Assembly (NCBI RefSeq): GCF_963259705.1
Contig: NC_081842.1
Span: forward strand, 91,750,433-91,814,432
Source of the DNA: Myotis daubentonii
Lineage: Eukaryota; Chordata; Mammalia; Chiroptera; Vespertilionidae
Length of the DNA stretch: 64,000 nucleotides
Direction of reading: 5' to 3'
Part shown: positions 47,401 through 59,669 of the stretch, in pieces
How the letters are laid out: each line of letters starts with the position of its first letter
Numbering within the stretch: position 1 is the stretch's first letter
Notes under the pieces: model-generated
Database searches by the model: none
The model's input: only the letters and a program-made list of their open reading frames with translations
Told to the model about the DNA's origin: nothing
Program-made: the position numbers and the translations under genes

Positions 47401-48056
47401 TGTTAACATAAAAAAACCATTGAAACCTGTAAAGAATTTTTGTGAGTTTATTTGAGCCAAACTGTCGACATATGTTGGGAAGCAGAACCTCAATAAATTG
47501 AGACAATGCTCCAGAGAATGGCCAGTTACATCTGTATTTATACATTGCAATTAAAGGGACATAGGTGAGTTACATGAAATTCATTGGTGATAGAATAAGG
47601 AGGTGAGATAAAGCAAAGGGGGGGAGGAATCTCTGGGATAGGGTAAAAAGTGAAATGATGGACATATGCTTCTTTTACACAGATGTATACAGGATAGTTT
47701 AAGGTAATTAACAGTTGACAATTAACTTGATAACAATAACAATGAGGGAATGTCCTGGTGCCATTTGTTGTGCCCTGAGGGGTCCAGAAAAAAGGGAAGT
47801 TACAAGTTACTCAGACATTTCACCAATATGTTATCTTTGAGGCAAAAAGACAAATGGGCTCAGTAAAGATCTATGTTGATCTTTGTCAGGGAAAAATACT
47901 GGCCTAGGACATGACTATCCACCATAACCTGTTTGTAGTTAAACATTTAATTTTCAGACCATCTTTTGTGGTTATCTTAGGTCTTTGAGTTTGCACAACT
48001 GCCACGCAGGCCTTCCCTGAGTTTGTCAGGTTAGTATGTGACCCATTTCGTCCACA
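47401..48056 (-). mobile_element. Solo LTR, class I ERV type, 4-bp duplication
   Basis: The minus-strand copy starts TGTGGACGAAATGGG and ends ATGTTAACA. CCTA lies on both sides (47397-47400 and 48057-48060). The reversed poly-A signal and TATAAATAC are present. It is the partner of 28430-29059 and lacks internal sequence. The 4-bp duplication fits gammaretrovirus-like class I elements. Confidence 0.92.
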
Positions 48057-48544
48057 CCTAGGAAGACTGAAAGTTCTGTCCTAAGTGGTTTTACCAACAT
48101 ACTTTTCAACAAAAGGTTTATGACAATTTTCTTTTCCCATTATCCTACAAATACTAGATATTGCCAGATTCATTTTTATTTTGTTAATCACTTGGGTATG
48201 AAAAGAATCTCATTTTTCACACTTTGCAATTCCCTACAGAAATGCAAAAGGGTTGAGAGTCTTTTCATATGTTTATTGGTCATTGTGTTTCCTTGTTTAG
48301 TAATTCCTATTTACATATTTTACATGCAGTTCCTTTTTAGCTATTTGCCTTTTATTGATTTGTAGCAGTTACTTACATTTAAAGTATTTTTTATTTATTA
48401 CAAATGTTGAACATATCTCCTCTAAGTCTATGGCTAGCACTCTAATTTTGTTTATAGTATATTTGTCATAAAAGATTATTTTATATAATGCAATCATATT
48501 GATTAATCTTCTAATTTTTGCTTTGTGCTTTTTGAATCTTGTAT
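48057..48544. other. No recognisable gene or element
   Basis: AT-rich sequence; open frame 48120-48365 has no recognised content. Confidence 0.45.
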
Positions 48545-48665
48545 AATGCTAGGGAATGAATTGTGTTCCCCCAAATTTATATGTTTAAGCTCTAACTTTC
48601 AATGTGAAAGTACTTGGATATAGGGCTTTTCGGAGGTAACTTAGGTTAAATGAGCTCATAAGGGT

Positions 48666-49263
48666 GGTGGTGTATTAGTGTGTTCAGACTGTCATAACAA
48701 ACTGCCATAGACCAGGTAGCTTAAACAACAAAAATTTATTAGAGCCGAAACCGGTTTGGCTCAGTGGATAGAGCGTCGGCTTGTGGACTGAAGGGTCCCA
48801 GGTTCGATTCTGGTCAAGGGCATGTACCTGGGTTGCGGGCACATCCCCAGTGGGAGATGTGCAGGAGGCAGCTGATCGATGTTTCTCATCGATGTTTCTA
48901 ACTCTCTATCTCTCTCCCTTCCTCTCTGTAAAAAATCAATAAAATATATTTAAAAAAAAATTATTAGAGTTGTAGAGACTGGGAAGACCACAGTCATTCT
49001 GAAGCCTCTACTTTAGGCTAATATGTGGCCTCCATCTCGATGTGTGCTCACATGGTCTCTTGTATGTGTGCAGAGAGAGACTGAGCTCTCTAATACTTCT
49101 TATCAGGATACTAATCTATTCAGATCAGGATGCCAATCTTCTGACCTCATTTAACCTTAATTACCTCTCTAGGGCTATATCTCCAAATAAAGTCACAATG
49201 GGAGTTGAAGCTTCAATATATTAATTTTTTGAGGGTCCCAAGCATTCAGTCTATAATAGGTGG
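48666..49263 (-). mobile_element. MaLR LTR nested in the MaLR LTR, 5-bp duplication
   Basis: GGTGG at 48666-48670 and 49259-49263 flanks a reversed MaLR LTR that begins TGTATTAGTGTGTTCAGAC. The 5-bp duplication is typical of ERVL-MaLR elements. Confidence 0.85.
48736..48969 (+). mobile_element. VES SINE inside the nested LTR
   Basis: TTATTAGAG flanks both sides (48736-48744 and 48961-48969). The copy has CCGAAACCGGTTTGGCTCAG and GGTTCGATTCTGGTC and a poly-A tail. It shows three layers of insertion: LTR, LTR, SINE. Confidence 0.95.
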
Positions 49264-49669
49264 GACCCTAACCTGACAGGATTGGTGGCTATATAAAAAG
49301 AGAAAAAATATCTCTCTTTCTCTTCTCTCTCTCCCCGCCCCCACTCCCTCATTTGCTCAGAGGAAAGGCAATGTGAGGGCAAAGTGGACAAAGTGATCAT
49401 CTGCAAACCAGGAAGAGAATTTTCGTTAGAAAGCAAATCGGCTAGAAAATTGATCTTGGATTTCTAGTCTTCACAACTGTAAGAAAATAAATTTCTATTG
49501 TTTAAACCACCCAATCTATGATATTTTGTTATTGTGGTAAATCCTCCCCTTACCAAACTCATAAAGATATTCACCTATAATTACTTTTAATATCTGCAAA
49601 ATTTGACCCATGTCATATACATATATATTCACATGTAGAACATTTTGACTCATGTCATAAATATCTTTG

Positions 49670-49670
<1 letters not shown>

Positions 49671-49718
<48 letters not shown>
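49671..49718. repeat. (CA)n microsatellite
   Basis: About 24 CA units. 49719-50116 holds no assignable element. Confidence 0.95.
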
Positions 49719-49719
<1 letters not shown>

Positions 49720-50116
49720 GCAAAAGAAGGTTTACAGTATGTGAAACAGTTTATTATTGTATTATCATTATTAATTATTGTATTATTTATTTGTATTACA
49801 ACAGTAAACCTACTTTTGCCTACCTCTGTGTTTTTTAAATCTATAGCTATATCTATATAAAAAAAATTGGCACAAAAATATTTATGTAATAGGCTATCCT
49901 ATTCTCACAGATTTGAAATAGTTCATCTATCTTATGACACCATGCTATAAAGGACAGGGTCTATTCTTGTTATATATTTTGTTTTATGGATCATTTATCT
50001 ATGTATAAATGCTGCTTTGCATTAAATGCTATCTTAGTAATATTATGTCTTGATACCTGGTAGGGCAAGAACCCCCAATTTTTGTTCTTTCAGTGTTGGA
50101 CATTCTTAGAATTTTT

Positions 50117-50250
50117 AAAGCTCAGTGCCTCTCAAACTTGGATGTGCATATAAAGCACCTGTGATCTGGGTTGGTGATTCAGTAGGTCTGGAATAGGGCC
50201 TGAGGGATTTCCCTAAACTTCCTAGATTTTACCAGTAAGCAGCAAGGTAT
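50117..50250. mobile_element. MER5-like hAT-Charlie MITE fragment
   Basis: CAGTGCCTCTCAAACTTGG and GTGATTCAGTAGGTCTGGAA resemble the conserved parts of old MER5-type hAT elements. The right terminus is degraded. Confidence 0.55.
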
Positions 50251-50894
50251 TAGAAATAGTTTGTCAAATTTTCTTTTAAGCTATTGAAAAGATTAAAATA
50301 CTGATATGAATTGCATTGATTCATAGAATAATTTTGTTGTAAAATATTATTGAGTCCTTCCATAAAGGTCAATGCTACTTTCTTCCAGATTTTATTTTGT
50401 CTCCTCTAATAATGTGTTTTAATTTGCTTCATGAAGGGATGCCTTTTGTTAAAGTTTTACCCATATAACATATGCTTTATATCGCCTTTGCAAATGATAT
50501 TCTTTTCCCTTATTCTAATACCTAGCAAAATTGGCAGAAGATATTAATTCTACTCATTTTTGTGTGCTAAACCCAGATCCAGAAATCCTAACAAACTTTT
50601 ATTCAGCATTGCTAGTAGTGAGATAGCTGAAATTTTCTTTCCTCGCATTTTTTTTTATTGGAGTTATACATAGAGTATTTACCTTCTTTTGTCTATTTTA
50701 TGCAAATTTGGGGCTACTTGTTCTTGACAAACTGGTAAAACTTATCTAGATTTAATGTCTTCCCTGCCCCTATCCATTTTGGGGCGGGATAGATTAGTAA
50801 AACATTTTAATTGCTAATATTTTACTTAAGTGGTGACATTTAGTTATGTCTTTCATTTCTTCTTGATTTGAATTTGAATATACTAGTATATATC

Positions 50895-51395
50895 AGCATG
50901 TATCAAAGTATGTTCTGAGAACTTCTGTGGTTCCTGGAAATCTTCCAGGGGGCCCATGAACTACAAAATATTTTCATAATTATTACACTATACTAGAGTG
51001 TTATTTACCTATCACTCTTTTTCTCTGAGTAGTTTTCAAGATTTCAGGAACTCAGCTGTGATGTTTTAGCAGATTTAATGTGTTATTAAGACAAATTAAA
51101 GAAAAAAAAAACCACATAGACAGTATTCTTGTTTTTTGTTTGTCTTCAAAGTATATAGCTGCTTTTACATAAAATTTGATATGTACATTAACATGTAATG
51201 GGTATATATTATTGTTATATCAAGATGAATTAATTCATGTAAAATCAGTTAATACATGTATATATTAATGTTGTCATTTTTTAAACTATATATTCATAGA
51301 TATAGCTTGTATAAATAAAAGTTCTTTGGGGACCTCAATTATTTTAAAGTATAGAGTTTCTGACCCCAAAATATTTGAGAACTGTTATTCTCGAA
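50895..51395. mobile_element. Possible ancient hAT-type non-autonomous element
   Basis: AAAGTATGTTCTGAGAAC at the left and AATATTTGAGAACTGTTATT at the right look like decayed opposed ends. The interior is AT-rich. No target duplication is clear. Confidence 0.3.
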
Positions 51396-51636
51396 AATTA
51401 TTTATTTTGGTGTATAGTTTAAAATATATTAATATGAACATGTTCATTATTTACATATCTTTTTAAAACAATGATGTATTATTGTTTTTATTTTTTACTG
51501 AGCTTAATTTAAGAAGTTTATTGTACTAGATGTTTCAAATATTCATTTTTCAATTTTGTTTTTCACTCTTCTGGTTGTCTATCTTATTAATAATTGCTTT
51601 TTGATGTATTTTCTTCTTTTATGCTCCTTTGGTTTA

Positions 51637-51916
51637 GAGTGGGGCCTTGACTTACGAGTTTAATTAATTCCGTGACAGAGCTCGTAACTCAAATTATTCA
51701 TATGTCAAATCAATTGTGAACGAGTGAGACACGTGATGCTGGGCTGATGTTGTGGCGTTCACTATGATGTTCGCTGCGCCAACTAGCAGTGGGGTATCTG
51801 AAGCTGGCTCATAACCTGAATTTTAGCTTTCAACTCAAAGCAAAAAATCAGCCGAGAGACAGCCCGTATCTCGAAAAACTCATTAGTTGGGACACTCGTA
51901 AGTCAACGCCCCACTG
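51637..51916. mobile_element. TA-flanked MITE, Tc1/mariner-superfamily type
   Basis: The ends GAGTGGGGCCTTGACTTACG and (reversed) CAGTGGGGCGTTGACTTACG are inverted repeats of more than 20 bp. TA lies at 51635-51636 and 51917-51918. A second copy is at 59491-59667. No coding sequence. Confidence 0.85.
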
Positions 51917-52269
51917 TACTTTTTTTTGGTATTATAACTTTATGAGCACCAATTAAATCACTAATCTTTTCTCTCTCTTTTAAAAAAGAAAGACTAGGTC
52001 TCTGTCTCTCAATCATAAGAGGGCAGCGGTCCTACCCGGTCCCAGCTTTTCCTTCCATCTCTGTGTCTGTCTCTATCTTTCATTTTCTCAATCCACAGTA
52101 CTCAAAGAACCAGACCACTCTCTAGCCATGCTGGATGTGGAAAAGAGAGATCCCTCCAAATCTGGGGCCCTCGGATCCAGGGACATGAGTACAGGGGAAA
52201 GTTCAAAAGTCAGGCAAGGGGATTGCTCCAAGAAGTGGACTGTGCCACAGATTAAAGAAGTAACTAGCC

Positions 52270-53440
52270 GCCCAAGCACCCTGCCCCAGTCTGAGGAGCA
52301 GCAGCCACATGAGCAGACTGCCGATGTCCGAGGAGTGGCAGCCCTGTGCAGCCAGCACTGGTCCAAGTAGCAGCAGCCACATACACCCTGCACCTGTCCG
52401 ATGAGCAGCAGCTGGGTGAGCGGCCTTCCCCATCTGAGGAGCAGCAGCCGCATGTGCAGCTCACTCCCACCTGAGGAGCAGCAGCTGCCCAAGCAGCTCA
52501 CCCCTGTCTGAGGAGCAGCAGCTGCACGAGCAGACCACCCACATCCTATGAGCAGCAGACCTGTGCAGCCAGCACTGGTCCAAGGAGCAGCAGCTGTTGT
52601 GCCCAGATTTCAAGGTTCCCAGGACCCCCAGGGAGCCCGTCAGTCCGATGCAAAAGCAAAGAGTCCTTCATTTCGAACTAGTTCGGCTCCCCGACCACAC
52701 TCACCGATGCAACGGTAGCCCAGTGGCCGAGAGAGACCGAAGCCGGATGGGATGGGGGTTTTATAGGCGGGTGGAGTAAGGGCAGGAGCGGGGACTGTGG
52801 GCCCTGCTGATTGGCCAGGCGCGAGTTGGTGTCTCATTAGTCATATTGATGGCATGCACTTCCCTTGATTATCATTGGTTAGTTTAAAGAAATCCCGGGC
52901 GTGGCCAGCAGGGGCTTAGGCTTCCGGGAAGAAGGTACTCTCCTGAGCACATGGCGGCTGCCCCAACATGGAGGGTATGGGGCAAGATGGAGGGCATAGC
53001 CCTCGCCCTTTCACAGCCTAAACCTATCTGATGAGTAGCAGCTGGGTGAGTAGCAGCTGGGTGAGCAGCCTGTCCTCGTCAGAGGAGCAGCAGCTGAACA
53101 TGCAGCTCATTCCCGCCAGAGGAGCATCAGCCATACAAGCAGCCCGTCCTCCATCTGAGGAGCAGCCCACACCAGTATGAGGAGCAGTAGCCTTGTAAGC
53201 AACCTGCCCCATTCCAAGAAGGAGCAGCCTCATGAGAACCCTGCTCCATCTGAAGAACAGCAGCAGCATGCAGCCAGCTCTGATCCAAGGAGCAGTAGTC
53301 ACGTGAGCAGTCTGCGCCCACCTGAGGGGCAGAAGCCACTTGAACAGCCTGCTCTCATTCAAGCAGCAGCAGCCGCACTCAGCCCACACCCATCTGAGGA
53401 GCAGCAGCGTCGTGAGCAGCCACTGCCGCCCAAGGAGCAG
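52270..53440. repeat. Variable tandem repeat of the L1 5' UTR
   Basis: Units of roughly 35-40 bp share GAGGAGCAGCAGC and GAGCAG. The array is interrupted by the solo LTR at 52595-53013. Confidence 0.85.
52595..53013 (-). mobile_element. Compact solo LTR, gammaretrovirus-like, 4-bp duplication
   Basis: The minus-strand LTR runs from TGAAAGGGCGAGGG to GGGCACAACA, with CCAAT boxes and a CCTATAAAACC TATA box. CAGC flanks it at 52591-52594 and 53014-53017. The sharp ends and intact promoter words suggest a relatively recent insertion; no internal retroviral genes accompany it. Confidence 0.9.
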
Positions 53441-53475
53441 CCCCTACACGACTCAAAATCTAGATCAGTCAGTGA

Positions 53476-54330
53476 GACCCAAAATGGGTAGACAAAGAAA
53501 CCCCCAAAGGAAAAAAGGAGGAATTGCCAGAAAAGCAGCTAAGAGGCATGCAACATGTCAGAAAAAGAATTCAGAATAAGGGTCATACAGTTCATAAACC
53601 AGATGGAGAAAAAAATCAACAACTTATGTAAGAATCAAGAAGAAATAGATGAAAAAATCAATAACATATATAAAAATCAAGAAGAAATGAAGAGTAACAT
53701 AGCTGCAATAAAAAACACCATGGAGAGTTTCAACAGTAGACTAGGAGAAGTGGAGGACAAAATTAGCAAATTAGAAGATAGGGAAGCAAAACACACTCAA
53801 ACTGAACTGAAATTGGAAAAAAAAAAATTAAGAGACGGGAGGAGAGCCTAAGGGAGCTATGGAATAACATGAAACGAAGCAACATACAAATAATAGGGGT
53901 GCCAGAACAACAGGAAGAGTAGAGGAACAAGGGTTAGAAAACCTATTTGAGGAAATAATGTCAGAAAACTTCCCTGAGATGGAGAAGAAAAAAGTCACAC
54001 AAGCACAGAGAGACCCAAACAAGATGAACCTGAAAAGACCCACACCAAGACACGTCATAATTACCATGGCAAATGTTCAGGACAAAGAGAGAATCTTAAA
54101 GGCTGAAAAAGAGAGACAGAAAGTTACATACAAGGGATCTCCCATTAGATTATCAAGTGATTTCTCAAAAGAAACACATCAGGCCCGAAAAGAATGGAAG
54201 GAAGTTTACAAAGTGATGCAAAGCAAGGGACTGAATCCAAGAATACTCTATCCAGCAAAATTGAAGGGGAAATAAGAAGCTTCACAGACAAAAAAAAGGC
54301 CAAGGGAGTTTATCACCACCTAAGAGAGCA
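53476..54330 (+). pseudogene. L1 ORF1, frameshifted
   Basis: Successive frames encode a basic N-terminus (MGRQRNPQRKKGG), a coiled coil (INNIYKNQEEMKSNIAAIKN, LGEVEDKISKLED), the RNA-recognition part (RPTPRHVIITMANVQDKERI) and the C-terminal part (PIRLSSDFSKET, KEWKEVYKVMQSKGLNPRIL). Frameshifts near 53840 and 54260 break it. ORF1p normally coats L1 RNA. Confidence 0.88.
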
Positions 54331-54334
54331 ACAA

Positions 54335-57150
54335 GAAAAGCCCAAAGTATCCAGAAGGAAGGAGATAATAAAGATCAGAGCAGAAATGAATGACATAGAA
54401 ACAAAAAAAAAAGAATACAGAAGATCAATGAAACCAAGAACTGGTTCTTTGAAAGGATAAACAGAATTGATGAAACTCTAGCCAGGCTCACCAAGAAACA
54501 AAGAGAGAGGACCCAAATAAACAAAATCAGAAATGATAATAACAACGGATCCCACAGAATTACAAAAGATTGTTAAAAAAATACTATGGGCAACTCTATT
54601 CTAACAAACTAGACACCCTGGAGGAAATGGAAATATTCCTAGAAAAATACAACCTTCCAAAACTCAATCAGGAAGAACCTAAAAATCTCACTAGGCCAAT
54701 AACTATGGAAGAAATTGAAGCAGTCATCAAAAAGCTTCCAGCAAACAAAAGCCCGGGGCCAGATGGCTTCACAGGGGAGTTTTACCAAACATTCAAGGAA
54801 GAATTAAAACCTATCCTCCTCAGACTATTCCAAAAAATTCAAGAGGAAGGAACACTTCCAAGCACATTCTATAAATCCGGCATCACCCTAATACCAAATC
54901 CAGGTAAAGACAACACAAATGAAAGAGAATTACAGGCCAATATCCCTCATGAATATAGATGCCAAAATCCTCAACAAAATCTTAGCAAATAGGATCCATC
55001 AAAAGATCATACACCATGATCAAGTAGGATTTATCCTGGCAATGCAAGGATGGTACAATATCTGAAAATCAATAAACGTGATACATCACATAAACAAATT
55101 GAAAGAAAAAAACCATGTAGTCATATCAATTGATGCAGAAAAAGCATTTGACAAAATCCAACACACATTTTTGATAAAAACTCTCAGCAAGGTGGGAATG
55201 AAGGATCATACCTCAACATAATAAAAGCCATATATGACAAACCCACAGCCAACATCATACTCAATGGATAAAAACTAAAACCATTTCCCCTAAGAACAGG
55301 AACAAGATAGGGATGCCCACTCTCACCACTCCTGTAGAACATAGTACTGGAAGTAATAGCCATTGTGATTAGACAAGAAGAAAATTAAAAGGCCTCCAAA
55401 TTGGAAAAGGAGAAGTAAAACTGTCCTTATTTGCAGATGACAGGATATTGTACATAAAAAACCCTAAAGACTCCATCAAAAAATTATTAGACTTAATAAA
55501 TGAATTTGGCAATATAACAGGATACAAAATTAATGCCAAAAAAGCTATGGAATTTCTATACACGAATAATGAACTTATAGAAAGAGAGACTAAAAAAGAA
55601 AACCCATTAACCATTGCACCAAAAAAATCAAGATACCTAGGAATAAACTTGAGTAAGGAGGTAAAAGGCCTATACGCGGAAAACTACAGGACACTGAAAA
55701 AGGAGATAGAGGAAGACATAAACAGATAGAAGAACATATTGTGATCATGGATTGGTAGAATCCACATCATCAAGATGTCCATTCTACCCAAAGCAATCTA
55801 TAGATTTAATGCACTCCCCATTAAAATACCAATGGCATATTTTACAGATCTAGAAAGAACTCTCCAAAAATTCATCTGGAATAGAAAAAGACCACAAATA
55901 GCTGCAACAATCTTGAGAAAGAAGAACAAAGTAGGTGGGATCTCAATACCAGATATCAAGCTGTATTAAAAAGCCACGGTTCTCAAAACAGCCTGGTACT
56001 GCCACAAGAACAGACATATAGATCAATGGAATAGAATAGAGAGCCCAGAAATCAACCCGAACCACTATGCAACAAAGGAGGTATGAATATACAATGGAGT
56101 CAAGACAGCTTCTTCAATAAATGGTGTTGGGAAAATTGGATAGGTACAGGGGAAAAAATGAAACTAAACCACCAACTTACACCATACACAAAAATAAACT
56201 CAAAATGGATAAAGGAATTAAACATAAGATGGGAAACCATAAAAATACTAGAGGAATCCACAGGCAGCAAAATCTCAGACATATGCCAAAGCAATTTCTT
56301 CACTGATACAGCTCCTAGGGCACTTGAAACTAAAGAAAAAATGAACAAATGGGACTACATCAAAATAAAAAGCTTCTGCACAGCAAAAGAAACCATCAAC
56401 AAAACAATGAGAAAACCCACTGTGTGGGAAAACATATTTGCCAATGTCATATCTGATAAGGGCCTAATCTCCAAAATTTATAGGGAACTCATATAACTTA
56501 ACAAAAGGAAGATAAACAATCCAATCAAAAAATGGGCAAAGGACCTAAATAGACACCTTTCAAAAGAGGACATTCAGAAAGCCAAGAGACATATGAAAAC
56601 ATGCTCAAAGTCACTAATCATCCGAGAGATGCAAATCAAAACAACAATGAGGTACCATCTCACACCTATCAGAATGGCTATCATCAACAAATCAAAAAAC
56701 GACAAGTGCTGGAGAGGATGTGGAGAAAAAGGGACACTTGTGCACTGCTGGTGGGAATGCAGACTGGTGCAGCCACTATGGAAGACAGTATGGTGTTTCC
56801 TCAAAAAACTAAAAATGGAACTCCCATTTGACCCTGTGATCCCACTTCTAGGAATATATCCCAAGAAACCAGAAACACCTATCAGAAAGGATATATGCAC
56901 CCCTATGTTCATAGCAGCACAATTCACCATAGCTAAGATCTGGAAACAGCCTAAGTGCCCATCAGTAGATGAATGGATTAGAAAACTGTGGTACATCTAC
57001 ACGATGGAATACTATGCTGCTCTAAAAAGGAAGGAACTCTTACCATTTGCAACGGCATGGATGGAACTGGAGAGCATTATGCTAGGTGAAAGAAGCCAGT
57101 CAATGAAGGAAAAATACCACATGATCTCACTCATTCATGGACAATAGAGA
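54335..57150 (+). pseudogene. L1 ORF2 lacking the endonuclease, broken
   Basis: The text passes from the ORF1 C-terminal part directly to REQQEKPKVSRRKEIIKIRA, a region that normally follows the ORF2 endonuclease. The reverse transcriptase is recognisable: [15 protein letters not shown] (about 54745) and FADD (55430-55441). The C-terminal CX3CX7HX4C motif is intact at about 56707-56760, followed by [17 protein letters not shown]. Several frameshifts and stops disrupt it. Confidence 0.88.
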
Positions 57151-57436
57151 CCATTATAAACTTTTGAACAATAATAGATACAGAGGCAGAGCTGCCTCAA
57201 ACAGATTGTCAAACTGCAGCGGGAAGGCCGGGGAGGGTTGGGGTGCAGGAGGTAGGGGGGTAAGAGATCAACTAAAGGACTTGTATGCATGCATATAAGC
57301 ATAACCAATGGACATAAGACACTGGGGGATAGGGGAGGCTAGGGGACTGTCTAGGGTGGGGGAAAAATGGACACATATGTAATACCCTTTGTAATACTTT
57401 AAGCAATAAATAAAAAAAATAAAAATAAAAATAAAA

Positions 57437-58315
57437 AAATAAAAATGGGCAATGGACCTAAATAGATACTTTTGGAAGTATACAGAAGAAAGGCCAAAAG
57501 ACATATGAAAACATGTTCAAAGTCACTAATCATCTGAGAGATGCAAATCAAAACGACAATGTGGTACCATCTCACACCTGTCAGAATGGCTATCATTAAC
57601 AAATCAACAAACAACAAGATAAGTGCTGGCGAGGATTTGGAGAAAAAGGAACCCTCGTGCACTTCTGGTGGGAATGCAGCCACTGTGGTGAACAGTATGG
57701 AGTTTCCTCAAAAAACTAAAAATGAACTCCCATTTGACCCAGTGATCCCATTTCTAGGAATATATCCCAAGAAACTAGAAACACCAATTAGAAACGATAT
57801 ATGCACCCCTATGTTCATAGCTGCACAATTCACCATAGCTAAGATCTGGAAACAGCCTAAGTGCCCATCAGTAGGTGAGTGGATTAGAAAACTGTGGTAC
57901 ATCTACACAATGGAATACTATGCTGCAGTAAAAAAGAAGAAGTTCTTACTCTTTGCAACAGCATGGATGGAACTAAGTAAAATAAGCCAGTCAGAGAAAG
58001 ATAAATATCATACGATCTCACTCATTTATGGAATATAATGAACAACATAAACTGATAAACAAAAACAGATCCAGAGACAGAGAAGCATCAATCAGACTAA
58101 CAAACCTCAGAGGGAATGTAGTGGGGGGGGGGGCGGGGGAAGAGGGAGAGATCAACCAAGGGACTTATATGCAAGCATATAAGCCTAACCAATGGGCACA
58201 GACAGCAGGGGAGTGAGGGTATGAGTGAGAGGGGATGGGGGTAACGCGGGGATAAGGACACATATGTAATAACTTAATCAATAACATTTTTTTAAAAAAT
58301 AATAAAAATAAAAAA
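57437..58315 (+). mobile_element. 5'-truncated L1 at the tail of the previous L1
   Basis: It starts within ORF2 C-terminal text (ATGGGCAATGGACCTAAATA) and runs through the 3' UTR to an A-rich tail. The ORF2 fragment 57541-58038 has the order of the cysteine motif, but the second cysteine is phenylalanine (GGATTTGGAG). It inserted in or near the A-rich end of the L1 before it. Confidence 0.9.
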
Positions 58316-59490
58316 GAAAAAGTAGTACACCATAAGTTCTCTGATGAAGAACTTTTTTTTAACTTAATTCTAAGCATTTTGTAACTTACATTGTTAATTT
58401 TTCTTTATTCCATTTTTACTGTCTTTTAATTTTTGAAAAGTTAATTCAGTGGACATTCAGTATACTTTATAGGGTTTTAATTTTGTCATATTGGTTGTAA
58501 CTCCCTTCTAGCTTAATATGTGGCAAGTAGTTCTAAATATGCATATTGACATCAACATTGTTATACCCTTGGATATATAAACATACATATCTAGTAGCTT
58601 TAGCTTTCTTTAAATTTTGTTCATTAATGACAAGCAAGTACTATACTTTCAACAATGAAGATAAATTAAAAATACATTATCCATTTCATTTTATCATTCT
58701 GTATTATTTCTGGGCTATGCTTTTAAGTACATGCATGTTCATTGTTGCTATACATTCTTGGTTGGTTGTGCCAAGAACTGTGAAGCATCTGAAATTTACC
58801 TTATATGCAAGCTCACGAGTATTGATAATTTCATGAATACTTCCAAAAGACATGAGACTCCTGGTTTAGAGCTATTATATAGTTTATCATTCATAGCAAT
58901 AGCTATAGTCTCAATATTTTCATATTCTTGCTCTAGTTCCTTGAGCCCAAATTCCCATATGGTAATATTACATGGGCCCAATGATGCTTGAATAAGCAGT
59001 AGATTGCTTTATAAGAGAGAAATTTCAAACTTAGAAAGCTTTAGTCTGTTATAATTGGCTGCAATCAAATAAGCCTAAACTTTCCCCCAGAGGTAGATAT
59101 TGTTTTTATTATATTGAGCAGTAAAAAATAAAAACTTATCTCTGCTGTAAGAAAAACCCTATCTTTATACAAAGCTGTACCCTATAAAAATATTGGAAAG
59201 GTACTTGACAACAAAAAACTGTCAGGATCTATGTTTTCAAGGTGTGCAATAATATGAGAGACTTTTAAGAGAATTGTCCCCCAACAGGTTATTTTTATTT
59301 GTCATTAGAAATAACTTGTTTTGTTGTTGTCATTATAAACAGCTTAACTATTTTTTTTGGGAACAATAATTGTGTAATACCAATTTTGCTTTCATGTAAT
59401 AAACCTTATAATCTGGTTTGAATATTGTCACATTAGCATTAATTGTTGAGTGGCTGACTGATATATTTTCTCAGCATCATTGTGTACATA
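58316..59490. other. No recognisable gene or element
   Basis: AT-rich sequence with short open frames of no recognised content. Confidence 0.45.
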
Positions 59491-59667
59491 CAGTGGAGCC
59501 TTGACTTACGAGTTGAATTCATTCTGAGACCAAGCTCATTAAGGAGCTCGATAAGGAGCTCGTTAACTCAAATTACTCTATCAGCTCAATGCAAAAAATC
59601 GGCCGAGAGACAGCTGGTATCTCAAAAAACTCATTAGTCAGGACACTCGTAAGTCAAGGCCCAACTG
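59491..59667. mobile_element. TA-flanked MITE, second copy
   Basis: CAGTGGAGCCTTGACTTACG at the left and (reversed) CAGTTGGGCCTTGACTTACG at the right. TA at 59489-59490 and 59668-59669. It shares GCCGAGAGACAGC and AAAACTCATTAGT with 51637-51916 but is about 100 bp shorter. Confidence 0.88.
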
Positions 59668-59669
59668 TA

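Larger units (their letters stand above)
48545..49540 (+). mobile_element. MaLR (MLT1-type) LTR, split by another LTR
   Basis: The first part (48545-48670) has GGGAATGAATTGTGTTCCCC and the second (49259-49540) has AAACCAGGAAGAGAATTTTC, AATAAATTTCTATTG and CCACCCAATCTATGATATTT. These are successive MLT1-type LTR words. Confidence 0.85.
52010..57420 (+). mobile_element. Long L1 with internal deletion and a nested solo LTR
   Basis: A 5' UTR with a GGAGCAGCAGC-type variable repeat (about 52270-52590 and 53020-53440) precedes ORF1, a joined ORF2 without its endonuclease part, and a 3' UTR ending in AAATAAAAAT-rich sequence near 57420. The 5' limit is approximate. A solo LTR splits the repeat array. 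Confidence 0.88.
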
